NCBI RefSeq assembly: GCF_024586455.1
Contig: NC_065923.1
Coordinates: forward strand, 52,173,237 to 52,237,236
DNA: 64,000 nt
From: Bactrocera neohumeralis
Lineage: Eukaryota; Arthropoda; Insecta; Diptera; Tephritidae
Direction of reading: 5' to 3'
Under the pieces are notes generated by a model. That model was not told where the DNA came from, searched no databases, and worked only from the letters and a program-made list of their open reading frames with translations. Position numbers and translations under genes: made by a program. This document shows positions 1-12,239 of this stretch, in pieces (the first letter of the stretch is position 1; every line of letters begins with the position of its first letter).

Positions 1-375
1 TTTTTTCATTGAGTTATAAAATTCATAAGAAATAAAAATTTTCCCAAAAACAATCAAACTTTAACTGTTAATATCTTTTAAACGTTTGGGTTTACGAAAA
101 AATCTTAATATACCTTTTTTGTAGAGCATTCAATTTCCAACAAAATCTGAGGAACAAGATATTCTTTCAAGTAGTTGGAAGCGAGATATATATTTTTCTA
201 TCTGATAATAAGAAAAAATAGAAAACCGTTAGGCGGAGGATCTTCCCGTTACAATTAAAAACTCATATTTGGAGAGGCTTTCTTAGAGGTGTCTAGGAAC
301 CTATTTTTGCGAGTACCAATTGAAAAAAAAAAAATTTTTTTTGAATCACTCTAATGTACATACATATGTATCACT
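1..375. other. AT-rich spacer, no gene recognised
   Basis: Very AT-rich sequence with A-runs around 328-343. No open frame resembling a protein and no repeat that I could match elsewhere in the window. Confidence 0.5.
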
Positions 376-1500
376 TAAAACTAATGATCAGGATGATGAG
401 ACGAGTTGCAAACCGAGTGACTGTCTGTCTATCCATCCGTCCGTCAGTGCAATCTGTTACTTGAGATATTTTGATGAAACTTTGTAAAGATGTTCCCCGG
501 CAACAAAACTAAGGTGAAGATTTCAGATGGATGTAATCGGATCACTGCCACGCCCATAAAATGCTTTTAAAGGAAAACTTATAAATTGCTAAGCAATAAA
601 TTAAGATATGGAACTATAATTTGCCACAGAAGATTAACAAGAAGCATCTGTGGGCGTGGCTCAATGTAAATATCTCTCAAACCGTTCAAGCTAAAATAAC
701 CAAATTCACCCAAGATGAATCCTATCAGAATCCCTATCAACAATGAGAAAATGAATGAAATCGGAACAAATAACGGTACTGTTAAAAACACGCCCTACCG
801 TTTTCAAACAAATTTGGTACGTTATATTCTTGTCACATTTTTATGTAACAGTGCGAAAATAGTCAAAATCGGATTGCAACCACGCCTAATTCCCATATAG
901 CATAATTTTAAATTCCAATTGATTCTTTCACTTTCCAGTGTACAAATCAAGATGAAATTAATATAACGGTATAAAACTTCGCACGAATAATGCCTTTCGC
1001 ATACTCTAAATTCGTATGACTAAAAATTGTGTACAGTCGACTTTTGGCCGAAAATATCGGTCAATGTATGGGATATACAATTAAAATTCAGAGAACATTT
1101 TTTCCTGATAATAGTGTGTCTGTGTACCAAAAATGGTTTGAATCGTTCCGTTAGCTCCCATATATCCAATACAACGGGTTTCGAACTTCCATGTGTCTTT
1201 TTACCGCATATACAAGTAGTATGGGTCAACATGTGAGTTATCTAAATGAAAATGAGAGAGCTTGTTTTGCTGAAAACAGTGTGCCTTTGTGCTTAAAATG
1301 CATAAAATTGGTCGAAAACTTAACCGAGCCCCCATATAACTAACATATAACACCCGGTTGACTTTACTCATTATGATTGGTGATGGTATGTGAGTTATCT
1401 TAATGAGTCTCAGGGAACATTTCATTAGTATGTAGGCTAATAGTATGTAGTATTGGCAAAAATAATATCGGGTCGATACTACCGCCGATTCCCATATACT
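376..1500 (+). repeat. Dispersed non-coding repeat (GTCTGTCTGTCC family), long variant
   Basis: The head (376-560) carries the family's hallmark order: gatcaggatgatgag, then a gtctgtctatccatccgtcc block, then a 'gagatattttgatgaaact' phrase and 'cactgccacgcccat'. A downstream block at 1027-1145 recurs in the opposite orientation at 33725-33860, next to another copy of the same head, so the two copies share more than 1 kb in the same internal order. No protein is encoded; short frames here are not coding. The family is very common in tephritid genomes as far as I recall. Its class is unclear. Confidence 0.6.
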
Positions 1501-1507
1501 ACATAAC

Positions 1508-2934
1508 GGATGATCCCAGTAAAGTTACATTTTTTTGGCCTTTTTTTTGACAGATCACGCTTGGGTCGTGGAAAGACTTAAGCGTGAACAACGTTTACAA
1601 ATCGTTCAACTTTATTCGTTCTGTATTGGATAATAGCAGCCGTAGCTGAGAGTGTACATGAAGAGTCGATTGTAACTACTTGGACTGAAGTAGTGAACGA
1701 CTTGGTCCAGACTTACGTCGAAATCTTAAATTGAAAGCGTTCAAAATACAGGTTGTGTAAGAACTGAAGCTGCTCGACCTTCCCCAGCAACATCGTTAAC
1801 ATTCTATGGGCTGTTGAAATGATTCAAGCAGATCCTATGTTTTCGAGCCGAATTTTATTAAACGACGAGGCCCATTCCCGGCTCAATGGGTGTATAATCA
1901 ATCAAAATTGCGGCATTTGGGACGAAGAGCAACCTGAAGATATTCAAGAGTTACCATTTCACCCAGTAAAAAGCTGCGGCAAATATTTGAAAGAGATAAT
2001 CTTCAAAAATAAATGTCTAAAAATGTTTTTTGAATGATAATAAACATTCCCTATGAAATTTGTAAGTGATGTATTTTTATACTCTCGCAACAAAGTTGCT
2101 AAGGAGAGTATTATAGTTTTGTTCACATAACGGTTGTTTGTAAGTCCTAAAACTAAAAGAGTCAGATATAGGGTTATATATACCAAAGTGATCAGGGTGA
2201 CGAGTAGAGTTGAAATCCGGATGTCTGTCTGTCCGTCCGTCCGTTGCAAGCTGTAACTTCAGTAAAAATTGAGATATCATGATGAAACTTGGTACACGTA
2301 TTTCTTGGCTGAGATGGGAAAAATCATGATGAAACACAAAATGGCGGAAACCGAAAACCGTAAAGTGTCATAACTAAGCCATAAATAAAGATATTAAAAG
2401 ATATTAAAGTGAAATTTGGCACAAAGGATCGCACTAGGGAGGGGCATATTTGGAAGTAATTTTTTTGGACATATCTTGGAAACTACTATAGCTATGTCAT
2501 CCAAACTCTATAGAGTCGATTCCTTCCATATACAGTTCAAAAATGGAAGAAATCGGATAATAACCACGCCCACCTCCCATACAAAGGTTATGTTGTAACT
2601 CACTAAAAGTGCGTTAACCGACTAAAAAAAACGTCAGAAAGATATTTTAAAAGATATTAAATGCAAATACTCTACCGATTTCAATGAAATTCGGTATATA
2701 ATATTTTCTTAACACCTTGATAACATGTACGAAATATGGGTGAAATCGTTTCTCTGTATAATACATATATACATTAGGAACCAATGATGATAACGGAATA
2801 AAACTTTACACAAATACGGTATTTGAGAAATATGTTTGATAATACGATTATCGCTTTATCTGCGAGAGTATAAAATGTTCGGTGACACCCGAACTACTTG
2901 GTTTTTTTAATAGGGAACCTCGAAATGGATCACT
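1508..2934 (+). mobile_element. IS630/Tc1-like DNA transposon copy 1, deleted and interrupted
   Basis: The 5' end at about 1508 (gatgatcccagtaaag, then gacagatcacg at 1549) and the 3' end 'gaaatggatcact' (2922-2934) match the ends of the copies at 24130-25275 and 51982-59064. The coding remnant includes the region before the DDE domain (1600-1800) and the first catalytic segment, read as LLNDEAHSRLNG (about 1855-1890). The frame then jumps from LPFHPVK to the C-terminal LKEIIFKNK, so the second and third catalytic acidic residues are deleted. A TIR-bearing repeat (2073-2897) is inserted between the end of the coding part and the 3' terminus. It cannot encode an active transposase. Placement in the IS630/Tc1 group is from family knowledge. 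Confidence 0.75.
2073..2897 (+). repeat. Dispersed repeat with 15-bp terminal inverted repeats and a 3' hairpin
   Basis: It begins ttttatactctcgca (2075-2089) and near its end carries the exact reverse complement, tgcgagagtataaaa (2861-2875). A perfect 6-bp stem, GTTCGG-(tgacac)-CCGAAC, follows at 2877-2894. Inside are the gtctgtctgtccgtccgtcc block (2221-2240) and several 'ccacgcccac' phrases. There is no coding potential. The unit lies inside the IS630-like element. Short inverted ends plus a terminal hairpin could fit a non-autonomous Helentron/DINE-like element or a MITE; the sequence alone does not decide between them. Confidence 0.7.
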
Positions 2935-2989
2935 CTTTATCATCTAACAAGCCTTAAGTCTATGTCGGTCTATACAGAGTTGTATATAT

Positions 2990-4556
2990 ATTCGTATTGT
3001 TTCTTGGCATTTCCATAGCTTAAGGCAGTTTCAAGTTGTGATAGTAAAAATGGAAGAAATCGGATACTACTGCCCACCTGCCCCATATGTGTTTTGAAAT
3101 GAAAAAAAAAGTTGAAATTATATTCTGTCGAAAATGATTTATTTACGATTTTTCACTAAAAGTGCGTTAACCGACTAAATATATAAAAACGTCAACTCGT
3201 CAACACACCACATATATCTGGCCGTGTGAAAAAATTTTACGGAAGAAATGGCAGAAATTGAATATGTTTGAACTGAAATGCTGTCCCTTGTATTGAAAAC
3301 TACGTCCAGGCGGGTTTTTTTTTGAAGATTGTGAAACATAATTGACAAAATGAGACGCAAATGATGCTGGGGCAAGGCTCTCAAAGAATTTGGAAATTCC
3401 ACACGGTTTCGTCTTCCTTATGACGATCCGATTTATATGAAAACCATATCTCAGTTTAAATCACTAACTGGCAGCTAAAATTGCTCGATTTCAATACGAT
3501 AAAAATGTTCGGATAAATATTCGTGATGAGTTCATGAATTGACAAAAGGGAGGTGAAATTAATATCAAACCACTGGAAGTATCAACCGAAATTTGCCCAT
3601 TTCCAATTCTTAGCGAATATAATGTAAAATGTCGTCGGCAATGTCATTTTTTCGTATCCCATAATTAACGCGAATTTGAAGGCTGATATGTCGAAATGAT
3701 TTTCAGTGGCATGCAAAGTAACTATTGCATTGTCTTCGTCTGTTTCTGATCATGTTCCTCCAACTGCTGGCATGCTTCTCAAATAATATCACAATACGCA
3801 ATAAACATTGAACCGCGAACCAAATGATGATATGCGTAAAATAAAAGCGCTTTATCTGATCTCACAAATAACCGCAATGTTGCTTTCTTTGGTGAAAAAT
3901 ATGTAAATGACTGATATTTCACCAATCTGCAATATTCAATATTGACATGAGTTTTGAATGTGAAAACAAAAAGTGGCGATTATCATCCATGTGTTTATCG
4001 ATGTGTTGTTAACGTCGATATTCACGCCTCTAAATGCTAAAATGTTCTGATGAGCGACGCCGAACAGTGAATATCCATAATTTCCCACGTTTCCGAAAGA
4101 AAAGCACATGAGTAGTGTTTCTTGCATTTATTTTTAAAGATTATAAGGTTTGCAAGGTCCATGAATCAATGGTTTTCACCACTTCGTATAATTCTGGATC
4201 TATTTCTGAATCAGGAATTTATAATGATTTCATCGATCTGGTGTTTCTAACAAGCCTTAGTCGAATATATCGGTCAGTGACCACCAAAATCGAGCTATTG
4301 TTTAAAAAGTCGTGCTGTGATATTACAATATGTATATATAATACGTATTGTATAATTGCTTGGATTCAATATTAGCGATCTTCTGGTTGATTTCGTTTTG
4401 CAAACATTAAGGAATAATTTTCAATAATTTCCTTTGGATAGCCTGGTTTTGCAAATCAAAATATTGAAAAACAAAACAAACAAAAATTGAAAAAAAGTGG
4501 AAAATGTAAGAAGTATCCGAAAATGTTCGGTATTTTGCACCCGAACTTTAAAAAGT
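2990..4556 (+). repeat. Degenerate copy or pieces of the same dispersed repeat
   Basis: Phrases of the repeat family recur in the right order: 'aatggaagaaatcggata' near 3048, 'cactaaaagtgcgttaacc' near 3155, 'ttacggaagaaatggcag' near 3237, 'aaaccatatctcag' near 3440, 'aatatgtaaatgactgata' near 3897. A diverged 3' hairpin, tgttcgg...cccgaact, lies at 4523-4551. Stretches between them (about 3480-3780 and 3930-4500) match nothing I can identify, so this may be one copy broken by unknown insertions. Confidence 0.5.
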
Positions 4557-7500
4557 CATTAAGATTGGTTCAACCGTTTCTTACTAATAAACAAACATTC
4601 ATATTTATTTTATGGTAGGGGTTTTCATTGAATTTTTCTCGCCGTAAAAATTTTCAAAAAAATTAAGAAAAAAATTGGCCAAATTGGTCCAAAGTTATCT
4701 ATTCTGTCGGCTATTATTTGGAGAGAAAATAATGGACGCCTTCGATCTAGTTTATATAAGGCTTCATTGTGAGACGTATAGGTGTTATACATGTAGTACT
4801 TGAATATTTTAAGGTGTGATAGTTGCAGAATATAATTTTGCGATACTGGTTTTAAAAATTCGAATATATAAAGTTGCTCCTAGTCAAAAAGTTTTTGTTT
4901 TTGGTTTTGAATTCGAAGAACGTTGAAACCTCTAGCAATTACGTGGTGTAATATACCTACATTGTACGAGTATGTATGTATGTAAGAACGCAAATAGTTC
5001 ATGACAGTAAGAAGCTTATGTCCCCTGTCACTACGTAGCCATTTTATTTCAGACACGTTGGGAAACAGTAGAGCGGTGAGCTGCAGAGGCTTTTTCATAT
5101 TGCACGGAAAAACGCATTTATGTACAGAAACTAAAGCTTCTACGGCGGAAAAGGTCGAAGGCAAAAACTGGCAAAAAATATGAAAACAAAAAGTGAAAAG
5201 TGGAAGCGAGCAAAGGGCAAAGCAGCACCGCAAAAAGTGAGGTTAAATACGTGCCAGTGGGGTTATTGGTATTTTCGCGCATTTGCGCCACTTTTTGTGC
5301 AAACATTTACAATACACATGCTTTTACCCAAGGCTTACGTGCATATGGCAACATAATTATGTACAGGCATGTGAGTGGCCCGTTCGCTAAGCTGGCCATT
5401 ATTCTTTTGTGGTGCATATTTTTTTTGTTGTTGGTGTATAATTTATTATTTCACAGCTGTAAGCGGGAATTGTTTTATTTCCTTGCACACTAAATGGCGC
5501 TCCAATACAGTGGCAACGCTTGCACTTTCTTCGCTTTCTATGGCTTGACTTTCGCCAGATAGCAAGCGAGCGTCCTTATGCCCCAGCATAGCATCGTAAT
5601 AGCTGGGAAGTTATACACACAACATGGCAAAGAACGCAAGAGCATCATAACAGTTGGATCATAATATATACAGACTTGCATAAACAATAATAAGAACAAC
5701 AACCACAAATGTGCAGTGGAAGTGCATAAAATGCAAATTTTATTAAAAGCAATGCGAAATTTAACGACGAAGGGGAGAAACTGTGACACAAGAAGCCACT
5801 TAATATTTTGTGTTCGTAAGTGCAGGGGAAGGAATGTGCCCTTAGGAAAGTATTTAGTCAAATCGACGGTTACATATTTTAGGAGACCATAAATTGCTCT
5901 GCGACTGGCTCACGAGATCTCGATGCACTCGGGTTTTCGCCGATGTGTCTTTGTATGATTAAAATAATGTTTCAAAGCGAGTTCCGTTTGGTTTCTGATA
6001 TATATTTGTTCAACAAAATTGCTTTTTAAAAGCTCTAACAACATTCCGATATTAAAAAAACGATTCTTGCGCTAACTTTCTTCATCGCAAATACATTAAA
6101 AATCTTTTTCGGTATCTCAAGATCTGGTAGTAGGAATTCCAGTTAGACAGAATATGTGAAGGCTGCGCTAACTGGAGTTCTTTAATGGATAAGGTTTCCG
6201 TTTTATCCTTGACAGAATAACACAGTTTCTCGGCTTACTCAGGAGCTTTGCACAAATATTTCTTCATCGCTCTTTCCAGAATATATTTAAAATGTTCTTA
6301 TATCTAAATGCGGAGATGAGTATACTTTTCTATGGAAGTTTGAATGAAACTTACTATTTAGAAGTTCTTTCTGTTAAAAGTTCGGAAGATGTGAGGATTC
6401 TTAAATCTAGTTTTATTTTGTCTCTTACGATTTTCTCAAAGAACTAGTTTGTATATCAAGCCACAGTGACTTCTTGTGAAGAATTGTTTAAGGTCATGCC
6501 AAGAATCGTATTTTAAATTCCTCTATTAGCGCTCATCGCATAATGGGTTAGTTTTTCTAGAAGCATACGACGAGTTCCATGGAAATGCTTTTCAACCGAA
6601 AAAAGTAAGAAAGTGGCTCAGGATTTATATAATGCCAGTTCTCATCATTCAATGTCATTTCGATTACTGTGTGTAAGTAGACACCGTTATTCTTCTTCAT
6701 ATATTCTCTAAGTTTCGAGAAAATATTTTTACAACGTTATCCTTTCTAACCTATAAAATACCAACGAAATTTGGGTTGACTAAAAACTGGTATGATTTGT
6801 AACGCTTAAAAGGTGGGACAGAGAACTCATGAAAAGTCTCGAATACCAGTTGCAGACTATGCTTTCTCCAGCATTTGATAATAACTGATTTCGAAGGCTG
6901 GTCTCACGTCTTGACAACCAAGGCTGCATGATTCCTGCGGGGATTAAACACCTGTGTTTGTGCTCGCCACATGAGACGTGTGCGTTTGTTGACAATAAAT
7001 TACAACAATGTTGACAATTTTTAAATTCGCAGAGCATTTCTTTTGTACTTATGCTTTTCACATTTTATTCGTTGCTCATTCTGAATTTGCAGTTTATGTC
7101 GCTTTCGTAATTTCCTTTGTTTATCTACTTCATTCTAGATGTAATTGCATGCAGGCATTGTTAGTTTGTTGACACTATTGGTTTTTGCTGTTGTTGTCAC
7201 GGCTGCATTTTATGCTCCAATTCTATCCGGTGCATAGATCAAGGTAGCTGCTTACAATTTCTTACCTTTTAGTGTGGCTTTTAATTGTATGAGGAAAAAA
7301 CTTGCTTTAAGGAGAGGCTTAAATTTACCGATTGACATTTCGGTTCTCAAAAAGGTGAGGAAATATTGCAAATGTAGCTTAAATCTTAGTGAATGGTGGA
7401 CTAAGCCAAAAAGCTTTTAGCTTGGAAATGGGATTTCAATAAAAAACGTACTTGTTTTCCCAAAAATCCGACCTGCTGTCATCTATTTGAAGTGGAGCCA

Positions 7501-8767
7501 CCTCCTAGGAACGTCAGAAAGATTGACCACGGACGCAACTAACTTCAGACACGTACTGAAGGTTGATAGTTTAACACTTTTGCCGCTCTCTATTAGTGAA
7601 TGGTGACTTTGCATATGAAATTTGCAAGCTGGCACGCACTGTCGGACTTGAGATAAACCTCACAAAAACCATGAGATGATTACTCTACAACAGGAGCCAA
7701 ATGAAAACTGATAGTTGTGAAATTGGGTTTGTCGGCAGCTACTATGATCGCGAAAGTATTACAACAATAGACGGATGTCAACTGTAAGATGAGCAAGATA
7801 AGAATGCCATCTGATTGGCTGCAACTATTTTAGTCAATCTCGCTGAATATATTTGTAACTGGTAGATACATATGTATCCCTATTTTTGCATTGGTAATCA
7901 CTATGAACGTATAAATTGTTTAAATAGTTGTCACGCACATTTGGAATAAAAATACCGGGTAGCTTGAGTAGTATGATTACAATATTAATTTATTAAAAAT
8001 GGTTTTATATTTTTACAAATCGTATTATATTAAAATTATGTATTTGAATTATTTCGGTAACCAACTTAAATGAGCGTATGTCTACAGCGCGCCAGATCGT
8101 TGTTGTCGAAACGCTTACTGTAGCGCGCGGGACGGGTGTTGTAAGCGGAGAGGATGTTCGCAGTATATGTGACGAGTTGTGTCGAACGAATGTGTCCACA
8201 ATCCTTTTGCCCAGCCTTTTTGTTAAGTGGGTTGATTGATGGAGAGGTGTGGTGAGTTGCGTTGTGTGGTGATGTATGAGTGTGCTGTCATCGGAAGTGC
8301 TGTATTAGTGTGTGTCAGTTTTTCTGGGTAGAGGGGGCAGATGCTTAACTCATTTAAACACTCGCAAATCTCCGGAAGCAGAAGGAATCCGCAAGAAATC
8401 AGACGAGGCGGCAACCTTGTCATATTGTCCGAATATATTCAAGGGGGGTGGGGGTTAAATTAGCGATATGACGACTTAGAGAAAAGAAAGTATATTCTGT
8501 ATAATTTGTTTACTGATCTACCACGAAATGTTAGTTGTAAACTATGAGGTAGAACTACTATTCAACAAGAGAATACTATGGGTGGCATACCGTTCGAAAC
8601 AGATAAACAAAATTCAATGAATTTTTCGTACATATTTATAAATGATTAAATTTTCAAAAAAAACTCCCTTTTTAAATAATTAACTAATCAGTTAATTAAA
8701 ACGATTTATTTCAACAGAACTAAAAAAAATATGAGCATTTATTAGAAGCCAATGCTTTATTTATGTA
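4557..8767. other. Intergenic spacer, no gene recognised
   Basis: About 4.2 kb without a frame that reads like a real protein. Short frames at 4880-5861 and 6780-7061 have no recognisable motif, and overlapping frames on both strands argue against coding. The only hint of an element is a possible reverse-transcriptase scrap near 7605. A G-run (ggggggtggggg) lies near 8443. Confidence 0.5.
7605..7760 (+). pseudogene. Possible reverse-transcriptase scrap
   Basis: One frame reads FAYEICKLARTVGLEINLTK before a stop. This resembles the non-LTR reverse-transcriptase segment just after the catalytic YADD ('..GLxINxxKTK..'). No YADD precedes it in frame and the sequence after it is broken. I include it only because the GLEIN-TKT signature is distinctive. 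It could be coincidental. Confidence 0.3.
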
Positions 8768-9713
8768 CAAGGTGCGTTCCAAAGTAAACAGGACTTTTTG
8801 AATGTAGCGCCCCCGTGTGGCGCCATCTATATGTCGACTGGTGCGTTAGAATCTGCTATCTTTATCCATTGTCCAGTGAGAATTTCATGGCATTTCATCT
8901 ATTGGAAGTAAAGTTAATGCGTTTTAAGTGTCAGTATATTTGTGTTATCGGTGCGAAAAAAAGCTTCGAACAAAGAGCAAACAATAAATTTTGTTTTAAA
9001 ATTGGTTAAACTTTTACCGAAACGTTTCAATTGATGAAACAAGTTTATGGCGATGATTGCCTATCCCGTAGCAGAGTGCACGAGTGGTTTCAACGTTTTC
9101 AAAGTGGTCGTGAGGACATAAATGACGATCAACATGTGGGCCAAACAAAATCCGTGATCACCGGAAATTCCATAGAAACGGTGCTTGAATTCATCAAATA
9201 TCAGCCGAAATCATGATTGAAATTAATGGAAATGGAATTGAACATCTCCAAAACATCGATTTATTGCATTTTTAATCGAACATTTGGGCTTACGAAAGGT
9301 GTGTGCCCAGTTTGTTCCGCAAAAATTGACTGACGACCAAAAATTTCTCAGAATCCAACATTTGACTCGACGCTTGTGACCGATTATTAGACCAAAAATC
9401 ACATTTGAACCATTAACCACTCCCCGTATTCACCTGATATGGCACCATGCGACTTCTTCCTCTTCGGAAAAATGCATTTGCTCATGAAAGGAAAGCGTTA
9501 TGCAGACGTAGAGACCATTCAAAAGGCTTGGACCGGCATACCGGCAGCCATACAGGCCAACGAGCTAAAACATTCGTTCGACATGCTTTTGGACCGGGCA
9601 AAAAGCTGTATTGAAGCAGAAGGAGATTATTTTGAATAAAATAAATTGATTTTTCCAAAAAACCATTTGTTCTGTTTTGTTTCAGAGTCCTGTTTACTTT
9701 GGAACACACCTTG
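8768..9713 (+). mobile_element. Mariner-like transposon, internally deleted, both ends intact
   Basis: Terminal inverted repeats of 28 bp at 8768-8795 (caaggtgcgttccaaagtaa...) and 9686-9713 differ at one base. The left flank is TA; the right flank is TG, possibly a mutated TA. The transposase remnant reads, in one frame, KKSFEQRA..KFCFKIG (8956 on), then MKQVYGDDCLSRSRVHEWF (9031 on; the HTH_48-type DNA-binding domain), then LKLMEMELNISKTSIY, and finally SPDMAPCDFFLFGK (about 9430) through SCIEAEGDYFE to a stop at 9637-9639. About one third of the protein is missing near 9362, which removes the first two catalytic aspartates of the DD34D triad; the third, in the SPD motif region, remains. 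In-frame stops lie at 9007 and 9214. The usual initiator Met is not visible. It is non-autonomous but could be moved in trans. Confidence 0.9.
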
Positions 9714-10589
9714 TGTTTAACAAATCAAACATTTCCAATTGATAAACGCAAAGTTGTATACAATTTAAATATTTTCCAACTAAATGGAGCAATATTGAGT
9801 GTTTAAAACTACCATTGTGGCCAACAAGAAAACCCAATTAAATCTAATGAGTGTAATTAAATAAGCCACTACAAGAGCATTGAATTCACACACACACATT
9901 CATACCTACATATGTATGTATATGTACCTAGCCAAATGCTATGAATGGTGGAGAGCTCAAATGGTCGAATAGTCACCTATGTATATGTATTATTTGTACA
10001 AATTTTATATCTGTACATACATACATACATATATACATATATGTTATATACAGTGACCGCTGTAGGTCGCACATTTAACTGCGTTTGCTAATTAATTCGC
10101 CACTTATTGCACAACACCGCCATTTTAATTGATCCATTTACAATTAACCGCTATGTGCAAACACTCATCGCCGTAGTCGTCACTACGCCGTGCCACGCTG
10201 TGGCTTATTCGCGTGTGAAATTAAATTGCCAAATATAAATATAGCAATATGTAGAAGAGGACAGAGGGTAGAAGAGCGGTACATGTACCGTAAATGCGAG
10301 AGCGCACGTACGAAATGCACTAAATGACCCTATTTTCGTTTAACCTAAAGCTCTGTAATTTGAATTATTTATTTAACAATATGTTCGCGAAATTTCATTT
10401 TACTAGGGCAGTTGTTCACAAATGGTGGGGTGCGAAGGGTGATAGACGAGTAATTATGGAAGTGTATAGCACAATTGGATGCAAACTTAGAACTATCGTA
10501 GTTTATTTCAAATTTTTGTGAAGACCATTTGGGATTTTAAATTCCGATCGGAACATTAGTTTGAGTGAAGCAACTTAAGGTTAGGTTAG
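9714..10589. other. Spacer with microsatellite tracts
   Basis: No gene recognised. It contains a CA run at about 9889-9898 and catacatatgta-type repeats at 9899-9930 and 10013-10045, typical of higher-fly spacer. A ttaggttaggttag run at 10580-10595 marks the 3' end of the reverse-strand non-LTR relic next to it. Confidence 0.5.
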
Positions 10590-11010
10590 GTTAGATGGGT
10601 AATCGAAGATGCACGTGGACTGCTATATGTAGTCCTTTGTAAGGCCATAAAAAAAGAACTCATGCGTTCGAACTTATAAATTAGCAAAACGCTTAGTAGC
10701 CAATACAAATTTGCACGCATGTACCGATGGTGTCCCAGCATTGGCCTAGTTTCCGCGAAGGCCAGCTATTTAGACGTAGAACACAAGAGTATACGGTAGC
10801 ACCGACCAATAGCGGTTCTAGGGTGCCTTTCCTTGCTAGCTCATCGGCCCATACCAGTCTTATTACGAAGACACTCGATGTTTTTGATAGTGAGTTTAGT
10901 TACTCCTCGACCATCCCTGAACGCACTGTAAATGAGTTCAAAGCTAGTATCGCAGCTCAAGTCAAGAGGTCTGAAAGTGGAGTTAATAGAGATCTCCTGA
11001 CAGTAAACTT
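10590..11010 (-). pseudogene. Non-LTR retrotransposon relic, RNase H C-terminal part
   Basis: On the minus strand, 10851-10795 reads WADELARKGTLEPLLVGAT. This is the last RNase H motif of I/LOA/R1-type non-LTR ORF2 proteins (consensus GNExADELAR). It is followed by a broken C-terminal region containing RANLYW and LSVLLIYKFERM, which corresponds to the conserved region after RNase H. The relic ends in CTAACCTAACCTAACC, a tail seen at many fly non-LTR 3' ends. No complete domain survives and frames are interrupted. The open frame on the opposite strand (10727-11026) is its shadow. Confidence 0.6.
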
Positions 11011-11027
11011 TTTATATTGTGAATAAT

Positions 11028-12083
11028 GTGAATAAAAAGGAATTTCGTGTTAATAAAATATAGATTTTCGCATGGACAAAATACAGCTGGTACAAAAGCT
11101 TTGCTAGATCACGAGTTTCCGTATACTGCCACATGAAAATCAACTATCAACGACTTAGTATATGCTAAGTTTGAACGTGGTGAAATGAGCACCGAAAACG
11201 TTCAACGCAGTGGACGTCCAAACGAAGTTGTTACCGACGAAAACATCAAAAAAGTCCTTAATATTATTTTGAATGGCCGTAAAGTGGAGTTGTTCGAAAT
11301 AGTAGGACTGTAAAGATATCAACAGAAAGTGTATGTCATACTCGTATCATTCATGAATATTTGGCTCTGTGCGCGAGCTCACTTTCGATCAAAAACAACG
11401 ACGAGTTAATGATTCGGAGCAGTGTTCGGAGCTGCTCAAGCGTAATAAACACGAGCCTTTGTGTCGATATGTGATAATGGATGAAACATGATTTCATCAT
11501 TTCACCCCAAATTCCAATCGATAGTCATCCGAGTGGACTGTGCACGTTGAGCCCGCTTCAAAGCGTGGAAAAAGGCAATAGTCGGTGGCAAGGTTATGAC
11601 GTCTGTATTTTGTCTGTATTTGGGAAGAATAATTAACTACCTTAAATAAGGAAGGATCATGAACAGCAACTATTACATAATGTTACCGGGCGCATTTGAA
11701 GAAACAAAAAGTGCTGTTTCACCAAGACAATGCACCTTATCATACGAGTAAGTAGCTGAAAACCAAGGCAAAATTCCATGAATTGGGTTTCAAATTACTT
11801 CCACATCTACCGTATACTCCAGATCTGGCTCCTGTGACTATTTCCTCAAATTAATATTTGCTGGGAAGACATTTTCGTCGAATGAAGAGGTGATCGCCGA
11901 AACTGAGGCCAATTTTGAAGCAGAGGACAAATCGTACTACAAAACTGGTATCGAAAAGTTCTACGGTCGCTTTAATTAATGTATCGTCCTTGAAGGAAAC
12001 TATGTTGAATAAAAAAATGAATTTTGTCAAGCAAATTTGTTTTATTATGGTAGGCCGGGGACTTTTCAAATGACCTGTTAAAC
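11028..12083 (+). mobile_element. Mariner-like transposon (cecropia/mauritiana type), decayed
   Basis: Recognisable transposase segments in order: EFRV then, after a frameshift, LIKYRF (11036 on); KFERGEMSTENVQRSGRPNEVVTDENIKK (about 11168-11255, HTH region, GRP linker); HHFTP-like sequence near 11505; GGKVMTSVF (11585 on); LFHQDNAP-like near 11720, frameshifted; and SNEEVIAETEANFEAEDKSYYK through CIVLEGNYVE to about 12009. The 3' terminal inverted repeat is ccggggacttttcaaatgac (12055-12074) continuing to 12083. No matching 5' repeat is visible upstream, and the first codon appears to be GTG. Many frameshifts and stops show an old, dead copy of a DD34D mariner different from the other three in the window. 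Confidence 0.8.
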
Positions 12084-12239
12084 TATATTTGAGGAAAAAT
12101 GAGAAGAAGATATTTAAAAATTGAAAAAAACAATAAATTATGCCACCAGATTCGGTGTGGAATCTGTTTAGCTTCTCTTGAACTGAATAATGCAGTACGA
12201 TGTCTCACTTTACTATATCCCTAATTTATATTGAAATAT

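Noticed and set aside
10580..10595. TTAGGT runs (also near 27430 and 31775) as telomeric repeats
   Set aside because: Only two or three units, next to non-LTR relics, and higher flies lack TTAGG telomeres. They are better read as the cctaacc tails of retrotransposons.
10727..11026. 99-codon plus-strand frame as a gene
   Set aside because: The minus strand of the same DNA reads RNase H sequence (ADELARKGTLEPL), so this frame is a shadow.
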